The notes: generated from the letters alone by a model not told the origin. Numbered from the stretch's first letter, positions 8,993 to 17,800 are shown. The stretch: DNA of 58,289 nt from Eubacteriales bacterium (GCA_030529725.1 JAUMWI010000003.1:23528-81816), one strand, 5' to 3'. Numbers and translations: made by a program.

Positions 8993-9106
8993 ATGGACGA
9001 AACGTATATGGCACTTTTTATGCAGACGGGCAACCCCGTGTTTTACACGGCGGCGAAAACCGACAGCAAAACCGATGAACAAGCCCCTCCGAAACCGGAG
9101 GGGTAA
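8993..9106 (+). CDS. YqzL-like small protein
   Basis: A 37-codon open frame between era and recO, with GAGGTG 6 bases before its ATG. The N-terminal half (ALFMQTGNPVFY) resembles the WKLFxxTGxxxxYLLY pattern of YqzL, a tiny protein found in exactly this position in many Bacillota. The C-terminal half is Lys/Asp/Pro-rich and its sequence (APPKPEGstop) contains the inverted repeat CCCCTCC...GGAGGGG (9082-9103). Function of YqzL is unknown. The call rests on position, ribosome site and weak sequence similarity. Confidence 0.65.
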   Translation: MDETYMALFMQTGNPVFYTAAKTDSKTDEQAPPKPEG

Positions 9107-9122
9107 AGAGGTTTACATAATT

Positions 9123-9887
9123 ATGCCTGAAAAAATTGTCACAAAAGGCATCGTTCTGCGCGAAACGCAGACGAAGGAAGCCGATAAGATCCTCACCGTG
9201 CTTACCCCCGAAATGGGACGTGTTGCGGTCATTGCGCGCGGTGCACGCCGCAAAGGGAGCAGGATCGCGGCCGCGAGCGAGCTTTTGACGTATTCCGAGC
9301 TGGTGCTCTATCAGCGTGGGAACTGGTATTATCTGGATGAAGCGTCCACCATTACGTTGTTTGACGGTATCCGCACCGATATTGAGCTTCTCTCACTGGC
9401 GTCCTATTTTGCTGAGATGACGGAGGCGGTCAGTGCGGAAGAAGTACCGTCGGGTGAGGTCGTGTCGCTTTTGCTCAACTCTCTCTATGCGCTTGATACG
9501 CTCAAAAAACCGCAGGAGCAGGTCAAAGCGGTGTTTGAGCTCAAGCTCCTTGCGCTCTCCGGCTATGAGCCGCTGGTGGAGGAATGCGCCGTGTGCGGAA
9601 ACAAAACACCGACACAGCCTGTTTTTGATGTGCAGCAGGGGGTGCTGCTGTGCCGTGAGTGTGCCGGTGCTGCCGCAGGCGGTGTGGCGAAGCTTGATGC
9701 CGGCAGCCTTGCCGCGATGCGCCATGTACTCCGGCGCGAGCAGAAGCTGATGCTCTCCTTCAGCCTGAACGGCGAGACTGCCGCACGCTTTTCCCGTGTC
9801 TGCGAGGAGTTTGCCTCCACCCAGCTGGAACGCAGATTCCGCACGCTGGACTTCTATAAAAGTGTCAAAATTGACGACAAAGCGTAA
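9123..9887 (+). CDS. recO: DNA repair protein RecO
   Basis: Recombination mediator of 254 residues that works with RecR to load RecA on SSB-coated single-stranded DNA. The N-terminal OB-fold (TKGIVLRETQTKEADKILTV) and the C-terminal zinc finger (CAVCGN ... LLCREC) are clear. The ATG at 9123 has AGAGGT upstream; an in-frame ATG at 9075 would start inside the yqzL-like gene and is not supported. Part of the era-yqzL-recO string. Confidence 0.94.
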   Translation: MPEKIVTKGIVLRETQTKEADKILTVLTPEMGRVAVIARGARRKGSRIAAASELLTYSELVLYQRGNWYYLDEASTITLFDGIRTDIELLSLASYFAEMTEAVSAEEVPSGEVVSLLLNSLYALDTLKKPQEQVKAVFELKLLALSGYEPLVEECAVCGNKTPTQPVFDVQQGVLLCRECAGAAAGGVAKLDAGSLAAMRHVLRREQKLMLSFSLNGETAARFSRVCEEFASTQLERRFRTLDFYKSVKIDDKA

Positions 9888-9937
9888 TATTTGTCGAAGA
9901 GAATACCAACTGTAATTATAATAATGGAGAAAAATCC

Positions 9938-12319
9938 ATGAGTGAACTGTTTGAAAAATCCATTCGTGTGCTTGAACTGCCGCAGCTCCTGTCAGGGCTG
10001 GAGCGTCACGCGGTGAGTGAAGCGGCGAAGGAGCGCGCACGGGGACTTATGCCTTCGACCGACCGAGATGAGGTGAATCGGCTTCTTGATGAGACGGACG
10101 CCGCCCGCGGTATGATCGCCTTGCGCGGCAGCCCCGGCTTTGGCGGCGTAAAAAGTGTGGCGGAGTCGCTGAGCAGAGCATCGCGCGGCGGTATGCTCAA
10201 CACGCGTGAGCTTTTAGATATTGCGCTCTTACTGACCAATGTGCGCCGCGTGCGCGAATACTACAGCGAAGAGGCGGAGCCGACGGTTATTGACAAAATG
10301 TTTGTCTCGCTCCATCCGAACCGTTTTTTAGAAGAAAAAATTACCACCGCCATCCTCTCCGAGGATGAGATCTCCGATGCGGCAAGTGCCGAGCTTGCGG
10401 AAATCCGCCGTCACAAGCGCGCAGCGGCAGCCAAGGGTCGCCAGATCCTGCAGCGCATTATTTCATCGCCAAGCTACCAGCGCGTTTTGCAGGAAGCAAT
10501 CATTACCCAGCGTGATGGGCGCTTTGTTGTGCCTGTCAAGGCGGAGTGCCGCGGTGAGCTGCCCGGCCTTGTACACGATATTTCCTCCTCCGGGGCAACG
10601 CTTTTTGTTGAGCCGATGGGCGTTGTGCAGGCGAACAATGAGCTCAAGGAGCTGGAGGTCAAGGAGGAGAAGGAGATCGACCGCATTCTCTTTGCCCTTT
10701 CGGCCGAGGCTGCGAGCTTTGAGAATGATATCCTTTGGGACTATGACATTCTGGTGCATCTTGACCTCATCTTTGCACGCGGCGAACTGAGCTATGAGAT
10801 GAAAGCCATGCGCCCTGAGATCCGCACGGACGGCAGCGTTTACCTGCGTCATGCACGTCACCCTCTGCTGGACCCTGCCAAGGCGGTGCCGATCGACATG
10901 GAGCTTGGCAGAAGCTTTGATACCCTTGTCATCACCGGCCCCAACACCGGCGGCAAGACGGTCAGCCTCAAGACGCTGGGACTACTGTGCCTGATGGCGC
11001 AGTGCGGGCTGCACATTCCCTGCGACGATCAGAGTGCGGTGAGCGTATTCACCGGCGTGCTTGCCGACATTGGTGACGAGCAGAGTATCGAACAGAGTCT
11101 TTCTACTTTTTCCGCGCACATGAAAAATATTGTGCAGATTTTGGACGAGGCGGACAGCCGCAGCCTGATCCTTTTTGACGAGCTGGGCGCGGGTACCGAT
11201 CCGGTCGAGGGCGCGGCACTTGCCATCGCCATCATTCAGGAGGCGCGAGAGCGCGGTGCGAAGGTTGCTGCCACCACGCACTATGCCGAGCTTAAGACCT
11301 TTGCCATGACAACGGCAGGTGTGGAGAATGCGAGCTGCGAGTTTGACGTGGAGACCCTGTGCCCGACCTACAAGCTGCTCATCGGTATTCCGGGAAAATC
11401 AAACGCATTTGCCATCTCCAAGCGTCTGGGACTGCCCGACCGTGTGATCGACAGCGCAAAGGCGCAGATGGACAGCGAGAGCATTCGCTTTGAGGACGTA
11501 CTCACGCAGCTGGAGCAGAAGCGCCAGCAGCTCGAGAAGGAAAAAGAAGAGGTAGACCGCCTGTATGCAAGACGCGAGGAGGACGCACGCAAGGCGCGTG
11601 AGTTCCGTACGCAGATGGAAAAGGCGAAGGACAATGCACGCACCCGCGGTGAAGCGGAGGCGAAGCGGATCCTTGCAGAAGCGAAGAGTGCGGCGGACGA
11701 GACCTTCCGCGAGCTGGATCGCCTGCGCAAGGAGCAGAAAAAGCTGGACGCGCAGCAGGTCAATGAGCAGCGTGCAAGCATTATGCACGGACTCAAGGAA
11801 GCGCGGGACGCCATCGGCGTGCGCGAGGACACGGCGGAACCGATCCCGAAGCCGTCGCGGCCGATTCAAGTGGGTGATCTGGTCGAGATCCCCGGAACGC
11901 GCCGCACCGCAGAGGTCATCGGCGTCAAGGACGATAGCCTGACACTCAAGGCAGGCGTGCTGAAGATGACCGTCAAGCGCGATGAAGTGCGGCTCATTGA
12001 GGAGGCCGAGCGTGCTGCGACGGCGAAGAAACAGAGTGTCAGCGCACCATCGCAGCGCATTTTGCACACTGTGGCGGCTGCGCGTGAGCTGGATATTCGC
12101 GGCATGGAGACACTGGAAGCGGAGACGGTGGTGGAAAACTACATTGACACTGCTGTTATGGCGCGCCTTGAAACGGTGACCATCATTCACGGCAAGGGGA
12201 CCGGTGCGCTGCGAAAAGCCGTGCATGAGATGCTGCGGCGCAACAAGAGCGTGAAAAAGTTCCGCCTCGGCAATTTCGGCGAGGGCGAAGCCGGTGTGAC
12301 CGTCGTGGAATTGAAGTGA
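9938..12319 (+). CDS. mutS2: Endonuclease MutS2
   Basis: MutS-like ATPase of 793 residues, the expected family length. It lacks the mismatch-recognition domain; Walker A is GPNTGGKTVSLKT, Walker B LILFDELGAGTDPVEG, then a long coiled-coil (about residues 510-620) and a C-terminal Smr nuclease domain with LDIRGMETLEA and HGKGTGALR. Known roles in the family are suppression of recombination and rescue of collided ribosomes. AATGGAG precedes the ATG. It follows recO by 50 bases on the same strand. Confidence 0.95.
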   Translation: MSELFEKSIRVLELPQLLSGLERHAVSEAAKERARGLMPSTDRDEVNRLLDETDAARGMIALRGSPGFGGVKSVAESLSRASRGGMLNTRELLDIALLLTNVRRVREYYSEEAEPTVIDKMFVSLHPNRFLEEKITTAILSEDEISDAASAELAEIRRHKRAAAAKGRQILQRIISSPSYQRVLQEAIITQRDGRFVVPVKAECRGELPGLVHDISSSGATLFVEPMGVVQANNELKELEVKEEKEIDRILFALSAEAASFENDILWDYDILVHLDLIFARGELSYEMKAMRPEIRTDGSVYLRHARHPLLDPAKAVPIDMELGRSFDTLVITGPNTGGKTVSLKTLGLLCLMAQCGLHIPCDDQSAVSVFTGVLADIGDEQSIEQSLSTFSAHMKNIVQILDEADSRSLILFDELGAGTDPVEGAALAIAIIQEARERGAKVAATTHYAELKTFAMTTAGVENASCEFDVETLCPTYKLLIGIPGKSNAFAISKRLGLPDRVIDSAKAQMDSESIRFEDVLTQLEQKRQQLEKEKEEVDRLYARREEDARKAREFRTQMEKAKDNARTRGEAEAKRILAEAKSAADETFRELDRLRKEQKKLDAQQVNEQRASIMHGLKEARDAIGVREDTAEPIPKPSRPIQVGDLVEIPGTRRTAEVIGVKDDSLTLKAGVLKMTVKRDEVRLIEEAERAATAKKQSVSAPSQRILHTVAAARELDIRGMETLEAETVVENYIDTAVMARLETVTIIHGKGTGALRKAVHEMLRRNKSVKKFRLGNFGEGEAGVTVVELK

Positions 12320-12378
12320 TGCTCCCGGACGGCTCCGCGCAATCACCGGACTGACGAAAACTTTGGCAAAAAAGAACA

Positions 12379-12405
12379 TTGACGAAAATGATTTTATGGT
12401 ATAAT
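12379..12405 (+). promoter_or_regulatory. Probable sigma-A promoter for the HPr gene
   Basis: TTGACG (12379-12384) and a perfect TATAAT (12400-12405) are separated by 15 bases, shorter than the optimal 17, placed 48 bases before the HPr start. Confidence 0.6.
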
Positions 12406-12452
12406 ATGTGATACAGTCCTAGGAATCGGAAAAGGGAGAGGGAGTTGTAACG

Positions 12453-12716
12453 ATGTATACACAAAATGTTACGATTAACAATGAAGTCGGCCTGCATGCA
12501 AGACCCGCCACGTTTTTCATTCAGAAGGCAAATGAATTCAAAAGTGGTATCTGGCTGGAAAAAGACGAGCGCCGCGTCAATGCAAAAAGCCTGCTTGGCG
12601 TGCTGTCTCTCGGTATCGTAAAGGGTACCACCGTCACGCTGATTGCTGACGGCGCGGACGAGAAGGAAGCCGTTGGCGCACTTTGTGAACTGGTTTCCGG
12701 CAACTTCGGTGAATAA
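12453..12716 (+). CDS. ptsH: HPr family phosphocarrier protein
   Basis: Small 87-residue cytoplasmic phosphocarrier of the PTS. The active histidine is His15 in GLHARPA, phosphorylated by Enzyme I, and the regulatory Ser46 in VNAKSLLGVLSLG is kept, so HPr kinase control and CcpA signalling are possible. No other PTS gene is nearby; in Clostridia the HPr gene is commonly a single unit as here, with its own promoter and terminator. A role as a Crh-like regulator cannot be ruled out, but His15 argues for true HPr. Confidence 0.92.
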   Translation: MYTQNVTINNEVGLHARPATFFIQKANEFKSGIWLEKDERRVNAKSLLGVLSLGIVKGTTVTLIADGADEKEAVGALCELVSGNFGE

Positions 12717-12727
12717 GAAAAAGGATT

Positions 12728-12765
12728 AAGAAAGGCGGTTTCGTGAATACGAAACCGCCTTTCTT
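12728..12765. terminator. Terminator after the HPr gene
   Basis: A 16-bp perfect stem (12728-12743 with 12750-12765) with a TGAATA loop. The stem ends in AAGAAA/TTTCTT rather than a long T run. Confidence 0.75.
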
Positions 12766-12783
12766 ACATGGGAGGTGAGAAGC

Positions 12784-14616
12784 TTGACCAAAAAGGAACT
12801 GCTGCAAAAGGCGAATGAGCTGCCGCTTGCGCCCGGCGTCTATCTGATGATGGACAAAATGGGAAAGGTGATCTATGTCGGCAAGGCGAAGAAGCTCCGC
12901 AACCGCGTCAGCCAGTATTTTCAGGAGAATTCCTCCCATAATGAAAAAACACGGCGCATGGTGTCCTGCGTCGATCATTTCGACACCATTTTCGTTTCCA
13001 GCGAGTTTGAGGCGCTGATTTTGGAAAATTCGCTTATTAAACAGCATCAGCCGCACTACAACATTCTTCTCAAGGATGACAAGGGGTATCCCTTTGTGCG
13101 TTTTGCAGGGGGAGCCTATCCGCGCTTTACCATGGTCAGTAAACCGGCGGAGGACGGCGCACGCTATTTCGGCCCGTTCGGCGGACGCAGTGAGACGCGC
13201 GCGGCGATCGACGCGGTGTGTGAAGCGTTCAAGCTACCCACCTGCACGCACTCTTTCCCACGTGACATCGGGAAGGAGCGTCCGTGTCTCAACCATCACA
13301 TGAACCGCTGCGACGGTTGGTGCCGCGGTGAACCGGGGGAAGAGGAGTACCAAAACCGTATGGAGCAGGCCTGCCAGCTTTTATCCGGACGCTACCGTCA
13401 GCTGACCCGCACGCTGCGCGAGGAGATGGAGCAGGAGGCGCAGACGCTTCATTTTGAGCGTGCCGCGCTGCTGCGCGACCGTATGCGTGCCATTGAGGTG
13501 CTCGGCAAGCGGCAGAAGGTCATTGCCGGTATCTGCGCGGATACGGACGTATGGGGGCTGCATCGCGGTGCCAGTCGCTGCGGCTATGCGGTGCTCCATG
13601 TCGAAGACGGCAGTGTTACCGGACGCGAGACAGATCTGTTTACCGCACCGCAGGATGAAACGGAGAGTGCAATGCTATCGGCAGTCCTGTCTCAGTATTA
13701 TCTGAACAAGGCAGTGCTGCCGCATGAAATTCTGCTTCCGTATGAGACGGAGGAGATAGACGAACTTGCTGCGGTTCTTGCCGCCCGCGCGGGGCGAAAG
13801 GTGACGATCCATGTGCCGCAGCGCGGGGAAAAGGCAGAGCTTTTGTCCATGGCGCAGCGCAATGCGCGCGAGGATGTTGAGCGTGTCACGACCGCACAGG
13901 AGCGAGAGAGCCGGACGCTTGCGCGTCTTGCCGAAATGCTCTCCCTGCCGAGTGTTCCGACACGTATGGAATCCTACGATATTTCCAACACCGGTGCAAG
14001 CGACATCGTTGCCTCCATGGTGGTCTACGCGGGTGCAAAGCCGCAAAAAAGTGCTTACCGCCGCTTTAAGATGAAGACCGTCACGGAGCATCCGGATGAC
14101 TACGCATCCATGGACGAGGTACTCACGCGCCGCCTGCAGCGTTATTTGGATGGCGATGAGAAGTTCACACCGCTTCCTGATGTGATGCTCATTGACGGCG
14201 GCGCGACCCATGCACAGGTTGCTGAGCGTGTGACACACGCCATGGGATTGCCGCTGCCGATCTTCGGTATGGTCAAGGACGACCGCCACCGCACCCGCGC
14301 GCTCATTACTGCGCAGGGGCGCGAAATTGACCTGCACGCCGATCCTGCCGTGTTTGCGCTCATCGGACAGATCCAGGAGGAAACACACCGCTTTGCCATC
14401 ACCTTCCACCATGAGAGCCACAGCCGTTCGGCGGTCAAATCCCCGCTCGATGATGTTCCTGGCATCGGAAAGGCGCGAAAGGCGGTGCTTTTGAAGTCAT
14501 TCAGGAGTATGAAAGCAATTTGTGAGGCAGACGCGGAGGCACTTGCACGTGTGTTGCCACGCGATGCGGCGGATGCGGTATATCAACACTTTCACAAAGA
14601 GGACGAAAAGACATGA
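12784..14616 (+). CDS. uvrC: Excinuclease ABC subunit C
   Basis: Nuclease subunit of nucleotide excision repair, 610 residues. Order of domains: GIY-YIG nuclease (GVYLMMDKMGKVIYVGKAKKL), UVR motif binding UvrB (about residues 200-235), RNase H-like nuclease (ESYDISNTGASDIVASMVVY and VMLIDGGATH), and a C-terminal helix-hairpin-helix (LDDVPGIGKARKAVLLK). TTG at 12784 follows GGAGGTG and gives the standard MTKKELLxKANxLPxxPGVY start. Its stop overlaps the next gene start (ATGA). Confidence 0.95.
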   Translation: MTKKELLQKANELPLAPGVYLMMDKMGKVIYVGKAKKLRNRVSQYFQENSSHNEKTRRMVSCVDHFDTIFVSSEFEALILENSLIKQHQPHYNILLKDDKGYPFVRFAGGAYPRFTMVSKPAEDGARYFGPFGGRSETRAAIDAVCEAFKLPTCTHSFPRDIGKERPCLNHHMNRCDGWCRGEPGEEEYQNRMEQACQLLSGRYRQLTRTLREEMEQEAQTLHFERAALLRDRMRAIEVLGKRQKVIAGICADTDVWGLHRGASRCGYAVLHVEDGSVTGRETDLFTAPQDETESAMLSAVLSQYYLNKAVLPHEILLPYETEEIDELAAVLAARAGRKVTIHVPQRGEKAELLSMAQRNAREDVERVTTAQERESRTLARLAEMLSLPSVPTRMESYDISNTGASDIVASMVVYAGAKPQKSAYRRFKMKTVTEHPDDYASMDEVLTRRLQRYLDGDEKFTPLPDVMLIDGGATHAQVAERVTHAMGLPLPIFGMVKDDRHRTRALITAQGREIDLHADPAVFALIGQIQEETHRFAITFHHESHSRSAVKSPLDDVPGIGKARKAVLLKSFRSMKAICEADAEALARVLPRDAADAVYQHFHKEDEKT

Positions 14617-15590
14617 GAGGAAAGCTTTACGCTACGCTCGGACCGGCGTGCGCAGAGGAAAATACACTTCGCGCCATGTTCCGCGAGGGTATGGCGGGAA
14701 TGCGTCTGAATCTGTCCCACGGCATGCTGGAGGAAAGCAAGACGTGGGTGGAAGCAATGCACGCCGCGGCAGAGTCCGAAGGTGTTACGCCGGATCTCTT
14801 GATCGACCTGCAGGGTCCGGAGCTGCGGATCGGCAGGCTGGACGCGCCGGTCGCGCTCAAAGAGGGCAGTACCGTCACGCTCGGCACGACCTTCCCGGTG
14901 CCGGAGTGCGTGGTGCCGAACCTTGTGGACGGTGAGGAGCTTTTACTCGATGACGGCTTGCTGCTGCTGCGTGTGGAGGACGCAAAAAACGGCGTTTGCC
15001 GCGTGGTGCGCGGCGGTACGCTCGCTTCACGCAAGAGCCTTGCTGTTGTCGGACGCGAACTGCCGGCTCCTGCACTGACGGGGCTGGACATCGAGAATCT
15101 GCGTCATGCCAGGGATTACGGTGTGACCGGCATCATGCAGCCGTTTGTGCGCGGCAGGGAAGACCTTGAAGCCGTGCGCCGTGCTATGGCAGAGACCGGT
15201 ACGCAAGACCTCAAGATATTTGCCAAGATCGAAAATCAGACAGGTTTACATAAACTTGATGAAATCCTTCCGCTTGCCGATGTTGTGATCTGTGCTCGCG
15301 GCGATTTGGGACAGGCAATGCCGCTGTGGGAGCTGCCGCGTGCGCAGGCGAAGATTGCCGCAGAATGTAAGGCGTCGGGGCGTGACTTTATGATCTCCAC
15401 GCAGATGCTTCATTCCATGCACCACAGCGCCGTCCCGACACGTGCAGAGGTAACGGACGTGTATCAGGCGGCAAGGTCGGGTGCAAGCTACCTGCTGCTC
15501 ACCGGTGAAACGGCCGTGGGCGAGTATCCTGTCGAGGCGATGCACTACTTTTCTCAGATCGCCTGCAATGGATGGGAGGATGCGGATTGA
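14613..15590 (+). CDS. Short pyruvate-kinase-like protein without C-terminal domain
   Basis: 325 residues matching the catalytic barrel of pyruvate kinase, which makes pyruvate and ATP from PEP and ADP. Recognisable parts are MRLNLSHG, LIDLQGPELRIG, KIENQTG, ARGDLG, STQMLHSM, PTRAEVTDV and LLTGETAVGEYP. Typical pyruvate kinases are about 470-590 residues; the B domain is reduced and the C-terminal allosteric domain is absent. The end is a clean stop followed by a terminator, so this is not an obvious truncation by mutation. It is translationally coupled to uvrC. It could be an unregulated pyruvate kinase or a relative with another substrate. Confidence 0.8.
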   Translation: MRGKLYATLGPACAEENTLRAMFREGMAGMRLNLSHGMLEESKTWVEAMHAAAESEGVTPDLLIDLQGPELRIGRLDAPVALKEGSTVTLGTTFPVPECVVPNLVDGEELLLDDGLLLLRVEDAKNGVCRVVRGGTLASRKSLAVVGRELPAPALTGLDIENLRHARDYGVTGIMQPFVRGREDLEAVRRAMAETGTQDLKIFAKIENQTGLHKLDEILPLADVVICARGDLGQAMPLWELPRAQAKIAAECKASGRDFMISTQMLHSMHHSAVPTRAEVTDVYQAARSGASYLLLTGETAVGEYPVEAMHYFSQIACNGWEDAD

Positions 15591-15605
15591 ACAGTCAATC
15601 GGCTG

Positions 15606-15636
15606 AAAAAAAGAGCGGCGATGCCGCTCTTTTTTG
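15606..15636. terminator. Terminator after uvrC-pyk-like genes
   Basis: Stem AAGAGCGGC/GCCGCTCTT with a GAT loop, flanked by an A run and a T run, so it could work in both directions. Confidence 0.9.
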
Positions 15637-15711
15637 TTGGACTAAACGATGCAATTTTTGGGAAAAATAGAATAGATTTTAAGAGGGGGAGCTGTCCTCG
15701 ACCGCAAAAAC

Positions 15712-15740
15712 TTGACAAAACGGAAATTTGGGGGTATACT
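15712..15740 (+). promoter_or_regulatory. Strong sigma-A promoter of the 3D-domain protein gene
   Basis: A consensus TTGACA (15712-15717), 17-base spacer and TATACT (15735-15740). The transcript would begin near 15747 and carry a structured leader of about 100 bases. Confidence 0.85.
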
Positions 15741-15747
15741 GCCCCAA

Positions 15748-15830
15748 GTTTCAAAAGTTACAATTTGTAACTTTTGCGAAACGCATGCCGTTTGGCATGT
15801 CCCGAGTGCGCGAAATATCGCTTCGCGCAC
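15748..15830 (+). promoter_or_regulatory. Structured leader with three consecutive hairpins
   Basis: Hairpin A is a perfect 12-bp inverted repeat (15752-15763 with 15765-15776) extended by GTTTC/GAAAC. Hairpin B is CATGCC-GTTT-GGCATG (15784-15799). Hairpin C is a 9-bp stem (15806-15814 with 15822-15830) that ends directly at the ribosome site (GGAAAGGAGA, 15831-15840). Hairpin C could expose or hide the ribosome site. Hairpin A may alternatively be a DNA operator just downstream of the promoter. No known riboswitch class is recognised. Confidence 0.65.
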
Positions 15831-15845
15831 GGAAAGGAGAAGCAT

Positions 15846-16862
15846 ATGTTCCAGAAGCTGAGAAAGCAGCTTGGCACACGACCGGCCCGTCTGGCGTTTT
15901 TCTTTTTGGCTTTCGCCGCGGTGATGACGCTTAACGGATTGCCCGATGTGCGTGCGCAGGCACTGTATCTGATTACGGACGGTGAAAAGTCTGCCGTGCT
16001 GGACGGCACGACGAGCGTTGCAGACGACAGGATCATTGTCACCGGTGCATACAGTGCCAACCCCGAAGTTGTGCTCACCGCCGGCGAAAAGGTAACGGTT
16101 TTTCACGGCAGCGGAGTAGATTACGCGACTACGCGAAGCGGCGAGTCGGTCAGGAGCCTTTTGAATCGCCTGAAGATCAACATGAGCCCCCTTGAGATGG
16201 CGGTTGTGGATATCTCGGGAGAAGAGATCACGGTGAAAATCGCATCCGACTTTGTTTATTATGAGACAGCAAAGGAGACGGCAGCGCATACAACGATCTA
16301 TACACCGGCGTATAACAGGCCGAAGGGTGAGATCGAAGTGGTGCAGGAGGGCATCGACGGAACGCGCGAGGTAGTGTACGAGGTGGTCTACGCAGACGGG
16401 CAGGTCGTCTCGCGTCAGGCAGTGTCGGAGAGCGGCAACACGTCTGTGACTGAGCTTGCCTACTGCGGCACGCTGGTCAGCGATGTGCAGCCCGGCGACA
16501 CGATACTCTCCGTGGTGCATGAGGGAAACGGGGGCTACCTCAAGATGAGCTCAGGCGACTCTGTGCACTTTACGGATAAAATGACGGTTACCTGTACGGC
16601 ATACACCGCAGGTGTCGGGCGCGTGGACTCGGTGACAGCCACCGGCACGACGGCGCGTGTGGGTACGGTCGCGGTCGATAAGCGTGTGATCCCGCTGGGG
16701 ACGAAGATGTTTATTGTCGGCTCAAGCGGCTATACCTACGGTTACGCTGTCGCGGAGGATACCGGCGTACGCGGCGCGACGGTAGATGTGTACCTCGATA
16801 CGCTGGAGGAATGCCTGAGCTTCGGCAGACAGAAAAATTCCACCGTGTATATCCTTGACTAA
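15846..16862 (+). CDS. Secreted G5/3D-domain cell-wall protein (YabE/YuiC-like)
   Basis: A 338-residue exported protein. An N-terminal signal sequence (about residues 1-38, ending VRAQA) is followed by a YabE-like region, a G5 domain (around EVVYEVVYADGQVVSRQAV) and a C-terminal 3D domain with conserved aspartates (VAEDTGVRGATVDVYLD). 3D domains resemble MltA-type lytic transglycosylases and YabE/Rpf-like proteins cut peptidoglycan during growth or germination. The ATG at 15846 sits 5 bases after GGAAAGGAGA. Own promoter and unusual structured leader upstream; shared bidirectional terminator downstream. Enzymatic activity is inferred. Confidence 0.88.
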   Translation: MFQKLRKQLGTRPARLAFFFLAFAAVMTLNGLPDVRAQALYLITDGEKSAVLDGTTSVADDRIIVTGAYSANPEVVLTAGEKVTVFHGSGVDYATTRSGESVRSLLNRLKINMSPLEMAVVDISGEEITVKIASDFVYYETAKETAAHTTIYTPAYNRPKGEIEVVQEGIDGTREVVYEVVYADGQVVSRQAVSESGNTSVTELAYCGTLVSDVQPGDTILSVVHEGNGGYLKMSSGDSVHFTDKMTVTCTAYTAGVGRVDSVTATGTTARVGTVAVDKRVIPLGTKMFIVGSSGYTYGYAVAEDTGVRGATVDVYLDTLEECLSFGRQKNSTVYILD

Positions 16863-16898
16863 AAAAACGAGCCTTCTATTTTCAGAAGGCTCGTTTTT
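16861..16898. terminator. Bidirectional terminator between convergent genes
   Basis: A 16-bp perfect stem (16861-16876 with 16883-16898) bounded by A6 and T6. It serves the 3D-domain gene on the plus strand and the TauE/SafE gene on the minus strand. Confidence 0.92.
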
Positions 16899-16905
16899 TC
16901 GTGAT

Positions 16906-17682
16906 TTAGAACAGCAGCTCATAAGCCATCTTGATAAACAGCAGTCCCAGCACGACGAACATCATGTTGCGGATTTTTTTGCTGCCGCCGCGGATCGCAT
17001 ACCGCGCACCAAGATAGCCGCCGAGGACATTAAAGCAGATCGCGGGCAGTGCCAGCTTCCAAAGAACGCTCCCGTGCAGGATCCACACGACAGCGGAGGC
17101 AACATTGGAAGCAAGATTACTTGCCTTGGCGCAGCCACCGGCGGTAATCAGGTCAAGCGAAAGGAAAGCGGTGAAACCGAGAATCATAAACGTGCCCGTA
17201 CCGGGACCGATGAGACCATCGTAGCAGCCGAACACAAGACCGATCAGCAGCGAAGTGATGATCTCGCGCCTGACAGAGAAGACCGGACGCTCACCATCGG
17301 GAATATCCCTGCCAAAGTCCTTTTTCAGCGTCAGAAAGATCGCCACACAGGGCAATGCGACCAGCATGATCGTCTCGAGCGCCTGGTCGGAAATCAGCGC
17401 CGCCAACTCCGTACCGATGGATGAGCCGACCAGTGCGCCGACTGCCGCGCAGATGGCTGGACGGAGCATGACCTTGCCGCTGCGAAAATACTTCAAAGTG
17501 GCGACCAGTGTGCCGCAGCCGTTGACGGTCTTGTTTGTACCGGCAGCAAGGTGGGCGGGAACACCGGCCATCAGATACGCGGGAAGGGAAATGATACCGC
17601 CGCCGCCGGCAACGGCATCAATGAAGCCGGCCATAAAAACAAGCGGCAGAACGATGCAGTATTTCAGAAGAGTAAGTTCCAT
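16906..17682 (-). CDS. TauE/SafE family permease
   Basis: Membrane protein of 258 residues with about eight hydrophobic segments, of the TauE/SafE (DUF81) family, members of which move sulfite, sulfoacetate or related anions. The N-terminal FMAGFIDAVAGGGGIISLPAYL and the second copy GCYDGLIGPGTGTFMILGF are the two internal family repeats. AGAGGTCGC precedes the ATG. It stands alone between a convergent cell-wall gene and the divergent rsmA, so its substrate is not indicated by context. Confidence 0.88.
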   Translation of the reverse strand: MELTLLKYCIVLPLVFMAGFIDAVAGGGGIISLPAYLMAGVPAHLAAGTNKTVNGCGTLVATLKYFRSGKVMLRPAICAAVGALVGSSIGTELAALISDQALETIMLVALPCVAIFLTLKKDFGRDIPDGERPVFSVRREIITSLLIGLVFGCYDGLIGPGTGTFMILGFTAFLSLDLITAGGCAKASNLASNVASAVVWILHGSVLWKLALPAICFNVLGGYLGARYAIRGGSKKIRNMMFVVLGLLFIKMAYELLF

Positions 17683-17710
17683 AAAGCGACCTCTTTTCTA
17701 TGAACAATGC

Positions 17711-17765
17711 ATTTTACCACGGCAAGAAAACTTTTTCTACTATTTTCAGAAAAATATGGTAAAAT
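17711..17765. promoter_or_regulatory. Divergent promoter region of TauE/SafE and rsmA
   Basis: ATTTTACCA (17711-17719) and TGGTAAAAT (17757-17765) form a perfect 9-bp inverted repeat. Each arm reads as a TGGTAAAAT -10 region, one facing each gene. The -35 boxes are weak. Confidence 0.45.
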
Positions 17766-17800
17766 AGTTCCAACTCATACGCAAACGAGGAGAAACAACG

